Positions 13,480-25,348 of a stretch of DNA of 64,000 nucleotides are shown in pieces (the stretch's first letter is position 1; the number at the start of each line of letters is the position of its first letter). The DNA is from Numida meleagris (Eukaryota > Chordata > Aves > Galliformes > Numididae), in the NCBI RefSeq assembly GCF_002078875.1, contig NC_034438.1, positions 20,243,700-20,307,699 on the forward strand. The letters are read 5' to 3'. The notes below the pieces were generated by a model that ran no database searches, had not been told where the DNA came from, and worked only from the letters and a program-made list of their open reading frames with translations. The position numbers and the translations under genes are program-made.

Positions 13480-13990
13480 CTGACCTGAAAACAATGCCTC
13501 CAATTTTATGATGTTGGCCCACAACCTCAGAAGCAGATGTTGATGGTATGGCAGTAGAGGTTGAACCTTCCCACCAATATCCCATTACATTCTGTTGCCA
13601 TGTGACAGATGGCAGCAGAGAGGCGGTCTGACAAAATGGCATCCGACATGGAAGTGTATATGAAGCAAATATGAGTCATTGAATTCCTCCATGTGGTAAA
13701 AATGGCACTCGTTGACATTCATCAATGCCTGCTGAACATTTGTGGAGACCAAACAGAGGATGGGAGCACAGTAAGGTGGTGGGTGGTGCATTTCAGCAGT
13801 GACAACAGTGGCAGTGGGTCACCTCTGCTGATGCAGATATTTATGAGTGCAGCATGCAGGCTCATGTTCATTGCTGGCAAAAATGCACAACTAACGGTGA
13901 CTGTGTTGAAAAACAGTGTTATTGTGCTCTTTGTATCCGCTGCTGTTTCCATGGAAAAAAATAGGAGGCATTACTTTCAGAGAGGATTCA
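13480..13990 (+). mobile_element. Non-autonomous mariner-family DNA transposon (Galluhop-like), internally deleted
   Basis: The left end reads CTGAAAACAATGCCTCC and the right end reads GGAGGCATTACTTTCAG, forming imperfect inverted terminal repeats. Between them, 13648-13830 encodes a mariner-type N-terminal helix-turn-helix region. Recognisable pieces are IEFLHV, a degraded LLNIYGDQ, and STVRWWVV. One in-frame stop lies near 13672. Directly after it, in another frame, 13834-13915 encodes a mariner C-terminal pattern (residues like VHCWQKC followed by a degraded GDYVEK). The catalytic core with the three acidic residues is absent, so the copy cannot transpose itself. A copy with the same internal structure lies on the minus strand at 54.7-55.2 kb. 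The family name is from memory; the mariner assignment rests on these coding traces and the ends. Confidence 0.8.
13648..13915 (+). pseudogene. Mariner transposase remnant: helix-turn-helix joined to C-terminus
   Basis: This is the coding trace inside the element at 13.5 kb. The DNA-binding part reads open from 13693 (aa pattern DIHQCLLN, then GDQTEDGSTVRWWVV, then SGSGSP) after a stop at the codon where the family would have Cys or Arg. The sequence then changes frame near 13829 into a C-terminal pattern ending in a form of NGDYVEK. The usual transposase is about 340 residues; only about 85 are represented, and the whole catalytic domain is gone. The deletion junction lies near 13825-13835. 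It is not expected to make a functional protein. Confidence 0.65.
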
Positions 13991-15689
13991 TATATCAGCA
14001 GACTATAAAAATCTCTGCAGATAGTTTTGCGATAGTTTTCCTGAAAGGAAGATAAAGATGCACAAACATTAGAATGAGACAGGAAGAACTGTTCAGCAAT
14101 TAGGTTGTCCACTACTCTGCCTCTTCCAGATTTAGTGAATGACTCAAGGATACTGTTTCCTCCACAAGAACGCCACCCAGAGTGTGCTAACCTGCCTTCA
14201 GATGGCAGTTAGTGATTTCTCAGTCTGTCACATTTAAGGCAGAGACTACCTGAAAAATAGGCAGTCATTTTTCTCATCATCAGGGGTTTGCCTTCTGTTG
14301 TAAGTCTTACCTACACATCATTGTCTGGGTACAACTATTGTTGTAGTTGAATGTAGCTCAGTCAAGAAGTCGAGAGCTTGAAGGCTCACTTACAAATTAG
14401 CTGACTGAGCTGGGAACTTGTATAATTATTTTATAATGAAAAAATGCTGGAAGTTTAACCATAGAACTGTGATAGCTATCCTGACAAAGTGAACTACTTC
14501 TAGCTCAAAAATCCTCCTCAAAAACTGGGCATGCAACTTAATTAAAAAGAATTTTTAATTATTTAATTATTGTAGTGTGGTAGCATTAGCAAGGAACCTA
14601 CAAAACTGAAAGAATATTAATTTCATTTGCGGGAAGTCCTGAATATCACTACATTGAACTTTTAAGCCTGAAACACAGTCTAATTACGTAGATATTTTCC
14701 GATAGCACTTCTTCATTTTATATGTTTTTGTCAATCCAGATCAATTTAGCACACTGCCTCCACAGCCCCTGAAAACATTTCGTATCTTATGGCCAGTTTT
14801 TCTGGCGAGGTTTGAAAAAATCTTCACAGTAGCTTTACTATCTTAGTCCATGACTGCCTACTTAGCTCTCCCAGCTAAGATTATGCAATCTCTTCCCAGC
14901 AAATTTAAGTGTAAAATATGGGATGGGTCACTTGGTCTTCAGAAAGGGTTCTGACTTTCTTATGTCCAAGGAAAGAGAATCTTGTTTAGTTGGTTCATTG
15001 GCTCTTGATGACATGACATGCAACACGCTAGCTCTGCCCAAAGCAGGTAAAAATAGGCCAACACAGCAGTCACTGCAGCTGTGTGGAAGAGATTTTGTCA
15101 TTAATGTTATTCCTCAGTAGCTAGCTGCTGGAAGGAACATAAATTAGCAGAAAGCTTTTTCAGCCTGACATGCTTTCAGTAGTTGGATTCTTCTGTTGTC
15201 AGCAGATCTGAGCTGCAGCAATGTCTGCCAGCAGCACTGCAAGCTGGAGCACAGCCAGGATTTCTGCCATAAGCCTCAGAGGTCTAGTTGTCCTTATGTA
15301 ATAACACTTACCACAAAGGATCCCAAACTGCTGTGAAACCACACAAGATATATTCAGTGAGTAATTCATCACCAGGCCATCTCCAGAGCACAGCTGCCCT
15401 TACACAGGCTGTAAACGTCTGGGGTCTTAAATAGCAGCATCTTCCACCAGCTTTTTAAAGCAGGGAGTGGGAGCTGCCTGTGCTTGACTAATTCTTGTCT
15501 GTGGGGCTTGTCCTATTTAAATAGAAATAAGTGTGGTGATTTCACTCTGAAGGGAAGATGCACAACACCACTCTCTTATTCCCTCTTCTCTAAAGTTCAG
15601 AAAATGCACTGAAGAAAAGCTCATGGGTTGAATTAAGAGCACATAAATCACTCACCAATAATTGTCATGCCTATTGCTAACAGTCAGTG
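13991..15689. other. Unique non-coding DNA
   Basis: AT-rich sequence without supported genes or repeats. Short frames (up to 65 codons) have no features. Confidence 0.55.
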
Positions 15690-16130
15690 AAAACTAAAAG
15701 CAAACTAAAGTCACCTTCCCCACACCCACCCCTCCTCTGCCTTCTCCTCCTGTGCAGCTTGGGCCTGTAATCTGTACATAAATCTGCCTCTCCTTCATGG
15801 CCCCTCTCCACTCCTGCTCCATGTGGGTCCTTCCCCAGTTGATCCCTCATGGGCTCCCCACGGGCTGCAGCTCTGGCCTGGGGGCTGCTCCTGCAGTGCT
15901 CTTCATGGGCTGTGCCACCTCCAGGCCTCAGCCACTGCTGCACCGTGGGCTCCTCTGTGGCTGCAAGGGAGCTCTGCTCCGCGTGGTGCCCAGGTGCTGC
16001 AGGGGACAACCTGCTCCTCCGTAGGGCTCTTCTGGGCTGCAGGGAGCTGCTGCTCCGCGCCCGGAGCACCTCCTGCACTGACCTTGGTGCCTGCAGGGCT
16101 GCTTCTCACACATTTCTCACTCCTGTCTCC
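15690..16130. repeat. GC-rich block, possibly an old endogenous-retrovirus LTR or leader fragment
   Basis: About 440 bases are sharply GC-richer than the flanks and contain many variants of GGGCTGC and GCTGCTCC. Phrases such as GGAGCACCTCCTGCACTGAC followed by CTTGGTGCCTGCAGGGCTG resemble a GC-rich repeat I associate with avian endogenous-retrovirus LTRs. I could not define ends or a target duplication. All six frames stay open for unusual lengths (up to 140 codons), because AT-rich stop codons are scarce; the products are repetitive and have no domain. CpG is not especially abundant, so a CpG-island promoter is less likely. Confidence 0.4.
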
Positions 16131-16683
16131 CAGCTACACAGTGGCACTACCAAAGTTTTGCAACGTAAGTCCAATATGATAGATAGCAACAATGATATTG
16201 GACATTATCTTGTCTCAGTTCCTTGCAAGTACTTGTTTACAGCACAGTCGTGTATCTTTCTACTGTCTTAAGACCAACCTGGCATAACCCTCATAGCTGT
16301 TGAAATATGATGAAACTGTAAGCACAAACTCCACAGCATGGAATTGGGTCTCATTACCTGGCCAGAGGCCCAGTATCCAGCAGAGATCGTAGCTATCAAA
16401 CTCCTCACAGATACAAGGCAGCTCAGGTTGCTGCTGATTCCCAAATATTTCAGTGGAAATTTGCAATTCTAAAGCATAAATCTTCTGAATATTACCTTAT
16501 GGCCTTGAAATATTTTTTATGAATTACTGTCTTTTCTACTGCAAGCAGTTACACCATATCAAGTAATTTGCGTATGATTTCCCATTTCTGCTTGGAATGG
16601 GTAGTAACAGCTATCTTCACTGTGGGGTCCTTTGGAGCAAGGGATGAGAAAGATAACAAACAATCATAAGGTTGCAAGAAGCT
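16131..16683. other. Unique non-coding DNA
   Basis: About 550 bases between the GC-rich block and a CR1 stub. Nothing recognised. Confidence 0.5.
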
Positions 16684-16778
16684 TGGTTTAGTGGGGAAAT
16701 ATTGGTGGTAGGTGGACAGTTGGACTAGATGATCTTGGAGGTCTTTTCCAACCATAGCGTTTCCATGATTCCATGATT
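16684..16778 (+). mobile_element. CR1 LINE 3' UTR stub
   Basis: About 95 bases match the end of the CR1 3' UTR: TTAGTGGGGAAATATTGGTG, then GGACTAGATGATCTTGGAGG, then TCTTTTCCAACC and a short ATTCCATG tail. It is the shortest clear CR1 copy here, an extreme 5' truncation with no coding sequence. The UTR is close to the copies at 33.7 kb (-) and 37.1 kb (+). Confidence 0.9.
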
Positions 16779-17110
16779 GAAACTGGTAAACATAAGTGTT
16801 GAGTGAAATAAGATCGTAACGTTGAAAAAAATAAGATTCGATTTTTGTTTTTTACTCAGAGCAAGAAATGACTGTCACAAACATTACAAAACTAATGAGC
16901 AATCTGAGGCACTTCAAAATAAAATCCAATAATTGTGAATCATGGGAAAAAAATCTAAATATAAAACCAACAAGCCATCAGTGCATGCTACCTGAGGACT
17001 GAGAGAAAGCTCTCCAGGTTTCCAGATCTCCAGACAGAAAGACAAGAAAACATGCAGTCTCAACACATAACCTAATCTCACCCTAGAAAGAAGGCAGCAA
17101 TAAACAAAGG

Positions 17111-17163
17111 ATAAAAATAAAATAAATAAAATAAAATAAGATAAAATAAAATAAAATAAAAAT
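17111..17163. repeat. (AAAAT)n simple repeat
   Basis: About 53 bases of AAAAT units with AAAT and one G interruption. A common microsatellite type; it may have begun as a poly(A) tail, but no retroposon body is seen beside it. Confidence 0.95.
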
Positions 17164-18990
17164 TTAGAATTAGTTTATCGGGAACATTGTATGAGCTGAA
17201 GAAATTACAGTCAGATCAAAAGCTCACTGATTTTCCATTGGGATTTCAGCAGGCTGGATAATATCTGGACCTTAAAATTACAAAATCATCATTACAGAGA
17301 AAAACACTAAACAGGAAGATAAAACTGTGCATTTCCACTATATAATAGTAAAACAAACAAACAGCTGAAAGCACCGTATCAAAAAATTCTAAATGCCATC
17401 TGAAGGGAAGTTCTGTCCTGTGCACTACTGGTGTTGCTGATAGATGAACACTCATTCATTGTTGGCTAGAATGAGGGAAATGCCATTGCCAGTTATCCAA
17501 CTCTAATTTTACGACAATCAATTAAGATGAAAGAAGAAAGCTAGGATTAGACAAACAAATACATTTATAATACACAATTCAAAATATAATGCACAATTCC
17601 TCAGAAAACTGGTATTAAAAACCTAGCATGAGAATTAACACAAAATAGAAATTCTGGATGACTTCTCCCAACAATAGCTTAGGGAAGAATAGTACAATCC
17701 CAAGATGATTTGAGAATTGTGATTTATTTATCATTCAGAGTTGCTAGAGAACATTCACAATCTTGAAAATGATTTAACAAATTATCTTGGAAACAAGTAT
17801 TTGAAATGTTTGAAGCTTTCTATTTTCAGAGAATATATGACATGAGATGCTTAGATATCAGAACAAAACCCATTTTAAACTAGAATACTGATTCATTTTA
17901 AAAGAAGCGGCACTTACAAACTTGTGCAGTCTAACTGCTTATGTACTATATAGAAGAGAGAAGGGCAGATTCCTGGTGTTCTATATAATTCCCATTTAAA
18001 AGGGATTGTAAGAGAAAATAAAAAATATTCTTTCCTTGGTGATTTTTACAAAATGAAAAACCTAGTGCTTTCTCCTCAAACTCAGTCTGGTGAGCCAGTG
18101 CCTTCTGATAAAATGGCTCTAATTTACAAATAAATTTAGTTTGGTGTGCCGCATGCAATCTCAGCAAAGTCAAATTTGTTGCCAGAAGATATGCTGGGGA
18201 ATAAAATAAATTCATTTCAAAAAAATAATTGTAGCTGATAGTGACTAAGATTTGATTCCATTAATCCAGCCCAAGAAATAAAAAAAATATGTGGAAAAGA
18301 TGCCATAAACCGAATTAAATATAGAATATATTAACCAGTAAAATACCTTGCAAAATATATATGATATCTCACGTGCAAAAGGCTAAATCATGGCACACAG
18401 AGATTAGAAGGTGATGCTGTATAGTGGAAATTGTAGATTTTAAATAAAATAATATCATAATTCACATTTTTGTAAAGGCTATATATACTATCATTACCAT
18501 TAACATACATAGTAAGTGACAGCCTGCTGTCCTGAAAAGCTGTTTCTAAGCAAACAGAAAAGGGGGAGGGATGATGGAGGCAAAAAAGAGTAATGATAGG
18601 ATGAACTCTAGAAGACAACACAGGACAGATGTTCTCTGCATAAAACTGAGACAGGACCATTTTCTTATCTGTCACTTTGAGTTTGCTGAGACCTTGAGAT
18701 TAATAAGAAATGTGCAATCTGCAGCGTAAGGGTTGTCTGTCCAAAATGCATGTAATGGTGCACGTTAAGACTGCCATCAATCAGAAAAGCACATTTCCAT
18801 GGGAGTGCTTGGCAAGAACCAGGGCTGCAGGTCTCATTTTTGGCTGTTCTTCCCAGAAGGGAGCAGAAGATGCACTACTCTGGTCTTCAAGAAAGTTTCT
18901 CTTTCTGCTGAGTAATCAGTTATATTGTCAACTTTCACGATTAGTTTCATATTTCAATAGCATGAAGAGACAGAAAACAGTTTTAAATCT

Positions 18991-19013
18991 ACAAAATAAA
19001 ATAAAATAAAACA
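18991..19013. repeat. Short (AAAAT)n tract
   Basis: Four AAAAT units. Same motif as the longer tract at 17.1 kb. Confidence 0.8.
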
Positions 19014-19679
19014 AGCCCTAAGTCAGGCACAGTGTTTGATATTACTCTTACCTCCCATCACTCATTGTTTGGTTTACAATATCTCCTTAAGCAATGTGTA
19101 TTAGTAACATAAACAGGACATGAAGCAATTTATGTTTGAATGACATCTCTACCAAGCCTTAAGGAATTGCTTAGATCAGCAGAAAATGCAGATGTACTAG
19201 CCCAAGAAGGCCTTCATTCTCACAATTACCCCTCACCAGTCCCTCTATACAAGTATCTTTGAAAGCACTGATTTAACTCAACCACATGTTTGTACATTAT
19301 TCTAGAAGCCTGCCTCAGTCCATGATTTTGGGATCTATTGCTATGGTAGTACAAATAAATTTGTAAAGCAGTAAGAAACTATGAGAATCATGTTTTTCTC
19401 AATGCGGAGGCAAGGCGGTCAGCACAAATGGGGAGATTTGCAAGGGAGAGTATTGCTTTTTCATTCTTATCTTTGACTCAGCATCAGCTGCAGCTTCGAG
19501 TGCAGCAGCTGGCCTGGCTACAAGCAATTCAGAGAAGAAATGTGCTTCCTTCCAGATGCAAAGAGTAGATATTTTCCAGCTAAGATATATGTAAATATGT
19601 GTATTTTTCTACTGTTACCCACAGAGAGTTGTGCATTAGATAAATGAATTTTCAAGCAGCAGTCAGTTTGCTTTGTACC

Positions 19680-20209
19680 TGTCAACGGTTTACGGGCGTT
19701 AGGCCCAATTCCGTGACAAAGGGGATGGGGGACCCACGGGCCAACGTCCTGGGACAAGGGGAAAGGGGAAAAAGGGTAGGGAGATGGCCCTGAGAGCAAA
19801 GAACAGCGGCAACAATCTGAGGAGAAACAAACTAATTTACTAAATAAGATATCGGAATGCAAAACAACACACTATAATACAATATAATTACAATTTAAGC
19901 TGATAAATCCAATGCAGAGAGAGAGAATGTCCCAAAATCAAGGTAGGCCTTACTCTACTACCGACGATAAGACGGCTGGAGAGCGAGGTACTGCCAAGAC
20001 GAGAGACGGCGGAAAAAGGGACAAGGTCTCGTGATCTGCAAGTTTTTATACTGCGAGCTTTTATCTTTTCCCTCTGTCTGGAAAATGGTAACAGACGAGC
20101 AAAGTACTGTGGGGAATGTAGTAGTCCTTCTCTTCTGAGGACCAGGTACATTCATTACATGATGTTATGATGTGGAGTACCAATAACCGAAAATCATAAA
20201 ACCATGACA
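19680..20209 (-). mobile_element. Solo LTR of an endogenous retrovirus, 530 bp, copy 1
   Basis: On the minus strand the unit begins TGTCATGG and ends CCGTTGACA, giving the TG...CA ends of retroviral LTRs. GTACC occurs directly on both sides (19675-19679 and 20210-20214), a perfect 5-bp target-site duplication. A TATAAAAA box sits about 160 bases from its 5' end. A second 530-bp copy lies at 55.7 kb in the opposite orientation. By eye they differ at about 27 positions (two are single-base length changes), roughly 95 percent identity. No primer-binding site, gag, pol or env sequence is adjacent, so this is a solo LTR left by LTR-LTR recombination. A 5-bp duplication is typical of ERVL-like elements but also occurs in others; the class is inference. 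Confidence 0.92.
20043..20050 (-). promoter_or_regulatory. TATA box of the solo LTR, copy 1
   Basis: TATAAAAA on the minus strand, conserved at the same place in the copy at 55.8 kb. It would mark the U3 end of the retroviral promoter, with initiation expected about 25-30 bases downstream. Whether it is active is unknown. Confidence 0.55.
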
Positions 20210-23200
20210 GTACCATAAACACAAAAGGTCAATTTAACTTCACACAGATCCTATGTGACCTTTTGCTACAGGAAACAGAGCATTCGTGGGATCTCTGGTG
20301 TTTAAAATAACAGAAAGACACTTTGTCTTTGACTTTCTTATTGATATCCAAGAAGGTATTTCACATCTATAAGTGCTGCAATAGTAAAGTAATCAGACCA
20401 TCAGTGCTGAACTTGTTAGCAATAGAAAATCCTTGGGTACAAAATCCCCCATATGGATAAGTATGTGTTTTCAAAGAGAAAATAATGAATCCGTCTCTTT
20501 CATTACACATTAATGGCTTCTTTATTCTCTGAAGAAAAATAATCAACTGCTCAAAAGAGAATATGGAATGAGACTTCTGTATCAGTTAGTTGCAGATTTA
20601 TTTTCAAGGCTTAAAATTTGTCTGGTGCTTGTCATGCTAACAAATCTGCTTTTTAAAAATAATATTTCACTAAGGATTTGCCACTTCCAATTATAAAAGG
20701 AAATATAATAGTAGAATAAATGTATGACCAGCTTAAAGCAATACTGATCATTCAGACATTGAAAACTGCCTGCATATTTGGAGCCCACCCTCACTGAGGC
20801 CAACACAGCAGCTTGTACAATCAGAGATATGCTAAGGAATCAGCTTAGATTTAATGGTCTTTCAAAAACACTAAGTTAACTACACACTTGTGCTGCTTTA
20901 AGTGAGCCTATTGAAAGCAATTTCATTCATTTTCTAACTCAGGGTAGTGTTGTTTGCACACCTGAAAGTACATGCTGTAAATTACATTTTCCTTCCAATT
21001 TTTGTGTAGGGCTGCCTAGCAAAAAAATAGTGCTTTATTTCTGCCTAAAAGGATAGAACTGTCAGGAACAGGAACCTCAGAAGACTCTCAAATCATTAGA
21101 ATTATAAGCCTTATTTTTAATGTAGGTATTGTTTTCTTCTAATAAAGGGAAAAAAAAGAAGGCAGTAGATTTTAACAGGTAGCTTGATATGTGAACCAAA
21201 ACAGTACCTACAGTTTGCCCAAACTAACAAAAGAATTTTAAAGAGAACCTGATATTTACTCACAGTAAAACTATCTCCAGCTGCTTGATGTTGTAGAATT
21301 TACTGCACATGGATTTAATATTCTATTAGTCTTTTTTATTAAGATCCACCAAAACTTTACTGCCATACTGATACCACCTAAATATCAGCTGAAAAGCTCT
21401 TTATAACCCAATAAATCAACATACCAGAGACAATAATTCTAGTGTGTTTATGGATTTTAAAATATGCAATTTTTATTAAAAGCAACACCATTTGACTAGC
21501 TTTTCCTTATGGAAAGTAGCAAGCGCAGGTAGCCCTGATTTTAGCTGCTAAAATTGAAAAATTCTGCCACATTCACCAGCACCTTCCACCTCATTTCTCT
21601 CTCCCTGAAAAGCTGGAGATCACCTCTCATCCACTGCTCTGATTTATAGGAATCAAACATTTGCTTTTCAACAGTGCTTTGTTAAAATCTGTTGTCAAAC
21701 ATTCCAGTTATAAACTTAAAATTCTCATGCACAGCAAACATGAAAGGGGAGGAAAGTTTTCCTTAAAAATTGAATGTATATTCATGGGAAATATTTAAAA
21801 GTATTTGCCTTGATCTATAAGTGGCATTTTGAAAGGAAATAAAAAATACGTCTAATAATTTAAATTAAAAAGAATAGCAATTTACACTTTAATTTCACGT
21901 TTCTAAAGCTCCACAAATAGTAATTACTCAAGAAAAGATTATTCTAAAAATGCTGTGCAGCAAAAACGGAGTAAAAGAAAAACTGACTGCTTAGATAGAC
22001 TTTTTTTCCCCCCCCCAGTATTTCACGCTTCTTTTACCATTGGTTTATCTCTCTTTCCTATGGGACTTCTGAACTTTCTAGTCAAGCACTGCACAGTGAG
22101 CACATTCAAGTTATTAAGCTTTAGGAAGCCAAAGGAGTACTTCATAGAAGCAGCATGACAGAGTATCATGGCTTTATGTGGACAGTAGGTGTCAAAGACC
22201 TTCAACACAGTAAAGCCTGAATTATACTTAAAAGGACTGACTATGAGGCAACTTGAAGCACAGAGGAATGTTTAATCTTCACCAGTACTCATCTGTGAAG
22301 CAGAAACAGATACCTCCATTCTGGCCATCAAAATATTAGTTAAATGCCTCAGGGATTTCAAAGTTCCCTGGAAAGATCAGCTGTGTGTTAGAGAGCAAAA
22401 CTTCAGGAGGTGTAACAGCTCCAGTGCATTTCATGAAACTGAAGATACCTATCTCTGACTTTTTGCCTGTCAGAGCACCCGAGGAGGAGTATACTTGAAG
22501 ACTGTAAAAGAAACATCACCTATGGCTTGCTGCTGTAGAGACAGCTCTGTAATTTTCACCCCGGAGTGAGTGGAGCATGAAGGCACAGTGGGAGCTCCAG
22601 CTTCAGAGACTGCCAGCCACACTGAGTTTTGAAACTCCTGCTGCTAAAATAATTCAGGAACTTCACTGGTAGTACTTCTGGAGCTGGGTGGACACTGGCT
22701 TTCCCAGGTTTAATAAAAACAAAGTTCAGACTGCACAAAGTAAATTTAAAAATGCACTGTTAGAAGCATTAAAAAATAATAATAACCAGACAGGTCCCCA
22801 GCTACTTATTACTCCTCTTGTTTTCTGATGCCCTGAATGTATGTTTGAGGATCAGTAACACTACAGTATAGACAGTGTATGTGTTGCACTGTCCTGGGTT
22901 TGTAGCATCACCAATCTCAACAGCTTACGGCTACATACACTTCCTAGGGCTCCGACAGCCCTTGAAAATCATCCACTGTGTTTCCACAACCTTTCATCAC
23001 AGCAGCAATCAAAGGCTTGTGTTGGAAGTTGATGGGATCTGCACTTCCCTAGCACAAGCACAGCTTCCAACACTGCCAAACCTACAGAGGGAACATGTCT
23101 GTTTTGTCCTACCTTCAAATGCTCCCCAGGCCATGCCAGCCTCTTTGCACTGTTTCCAGCAGTTTGAGGATCAGCCCTGAGACTACGCTAGCCATCACAG

Positions 23201-25320
23201 TGATGGTTAACTTTGTTCTGTCTCTTACTCTGCTCTTTGAAGAGCTCTATGCCCTAGGAAAGTCGATCAAGAGCTGGGATTCTGGGGATGTTTTTTTCCC
23301 TTATTCCTTTGAGAATGAAATGAAGCTCTGGAAAGGGAGGGCTACTTCGCTTTTCCCATACTATTTGTTTGCTGAAGGGTTTACATGTTCAGTTTATGTC
23401 TAATTACTTCTCTGTCATGCCGATTAGTTGCTGTGTATGATGTCGGTAGCTGAAGGATCTTTCTGAGGCATGACAAAGCTTATCTGATTTAGTTATCTTT
23501 CATATCAGATGTCTGGTATTGGGCTGCTATATCAATTACAATTATCTCAATGTCTTGTAGATTTCTGCACCACTGAGATGCATATTTTGTACTGCCGATC
23601 TTGTAGTGCCAATCTGCAGTCCCACATCTGCCCTCAAGTTCACATCAGCATGAGGTCTTTGCTATGAACACTTGCCCTTTCCTTTTACAAACTCTGCAGA
23701 CCTTTTGTGTATGTCCAATATGACCTTAGCTAACATCAGTATATCTGTGATAGTTCAGAGCCCACTGTTTCCTTTAGTTCCAATTAGTTATTGCTGATTG
23801 TTTTTTTTTTTATTTTTGAAGGAACATCCCCTTTATAAGATCTGTGTTAATTGCATCCAATACAAGTATTGTTATATTTCTTTCCTTGATTACTGGGAGT
23901 AAGATGCTGATATCTGCACTTAATTATATGGATAACTTTATTCATATCTTCTGCACTATTTCATATCAAGATTGAATCTCTAGCAATTATGTCTTGATTT
24001 TGTGATTATTAAATCACTATTGTGTCCTTAGCAACTGGCTTCTTTTTCCAAAACCATGTAAGCAGTGCTGTTGGCTTTTTTTTCCTTTGTTTTAGTCATG
24101 TTATATTGCCTTTGTAAAAATTATCCTCATGTCAGTGAGTCAAATGTCCCATCACAATATAGTTCAACCAGGAGTTTCTTGATGATGTTGTACAACTTCA
24201 TCTTACAGTACGTATTTCTGGAGCTCCTGGAGAGAGACTTTCTTAGCTATGTGCCCCATAGGAGAAACAAACAGAAATGAAACAGTTATGTGACTAGAAA
24301 TAAACAGAAAAATTGTTCTGAAATGCTGTGTTGATAAAACTGAAAATTAAGGCCAACTAAAAGAGGAAAATTTTAATAAGGATTAAAGATACTGAAAAAC
24401 AGATGACCACATATAAAAATAAATAGCATTTCATTTGCCAGTATTTTAAGAAAATTGTGTCAGATTTTGGTCAGTAGGTCTTTCGGAAGCTGACAACACA
24501 TGATTTAAGAAGAGATGGATTAGGAAATTCTCAACTACTTTTGTACTTTCTGACGTATGCTTCTTTTCTAACTAATCCATTAATCCATTCTTTGTGGGCA
24601 ATCTGCTTTTCTGAATATTATTTCTGAGGTAGTTTGTCATACACCGGGAGCTCTTTTCTACATAAATTCAATCTAAACTTTTGCATAAAACATTTGCTTC
24701 TTTAGGTAAAAAGTTCCAAGTCTCCTTTGTTTTCCTTTGAAATCCAAACATTTACCTACTGACCAGTGTCTATTTTTCTTTCCATTTAATTAAAGATGAA
24801 ATAAACTCTGACACTGTTCACAGCACTTTCTTCTAAATCTTTACCAGGGAAGTAAAAACCTGGTAACATTATCTCTCTAATAATATTTACAAATATTTAC
24901 AATGATGTATCTATGTCAAAAATCTAATTCTGCAGGGTAAAAGAAGAGAAAGTCCTTTCAGCTTTCAGGTCTTCCCATATCAGCTCTTCAGCTATCCATC
25001 AGCCTTTCCAAGGCATTTAAATCTGTCTTTGTTGTCCCTATTTTCTAGAGATAGTGTATGATTGATGTATAATGTTATACTTTACTTGCATTTGTTTTTC
25101 TCGTGAGCACTGCAGATCTCTCTCCCTCTGTATTCTGGTCACAACCACAATTCTCATTTACCAGAAGCTCCATTTGGTCCTGTTTTGTTCACAGACCCAT
25201 ATAACTGTACTGAAATAGGTAAAAGAACAATATGTGTAAATTGTTTGTCATTCTCAGTTTCTTTACTGAGCAACCTTCTCTACTTTGATGTGAGGTTTAT
25301 GAGCAATAGGTTACATGAGA

Positions 25321-25348
25321 AAAATAAACAAATAAACAAACAAACAAG
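25321..25348. repeat. (AAAC/AAAT)n simple repeat
   Basis: Seven AAAY-type units in a row. No transposon body is seen beside it. Confidence 0.85.

Larger units (their letters stand above)
16779..19679. other. Unique AT-rich non-coding DNA
   Basis: No gene or transposon recognised over 2.9 kb, apart from two simple repeats listed separately (17111 and 18991). Frames of up to 99 codons are unsupported. Confidence 0.55.

Noticed and set aside
15849..16271. A 140-codon frame and a 133-codon frame on the other strand
   Set aside because: Both are products of the GC-rich block, where stop codons are scarce in every frame; the residues are low-complexity.
19958..20155. A frame beginning MNVPGPQKRR, also present near 55741 as MDVPGSQKRR
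   Set aside because: The similarity exists because both lie in copies of the same LTR. LTR U3 sequence is not expected to code for this, and the frames end within the LTR.
22889..22925. TGTCCTGGGTTTG as an LTR start
   Set aside because: The resemblance stops after about 12 bases and no other LTR landmark is found.
22875..23403. Two overlapping frames of about 100 codons
   Set aside because: They overlap in different frames, have no domain and lack clear splice signals; chance is sufficient.
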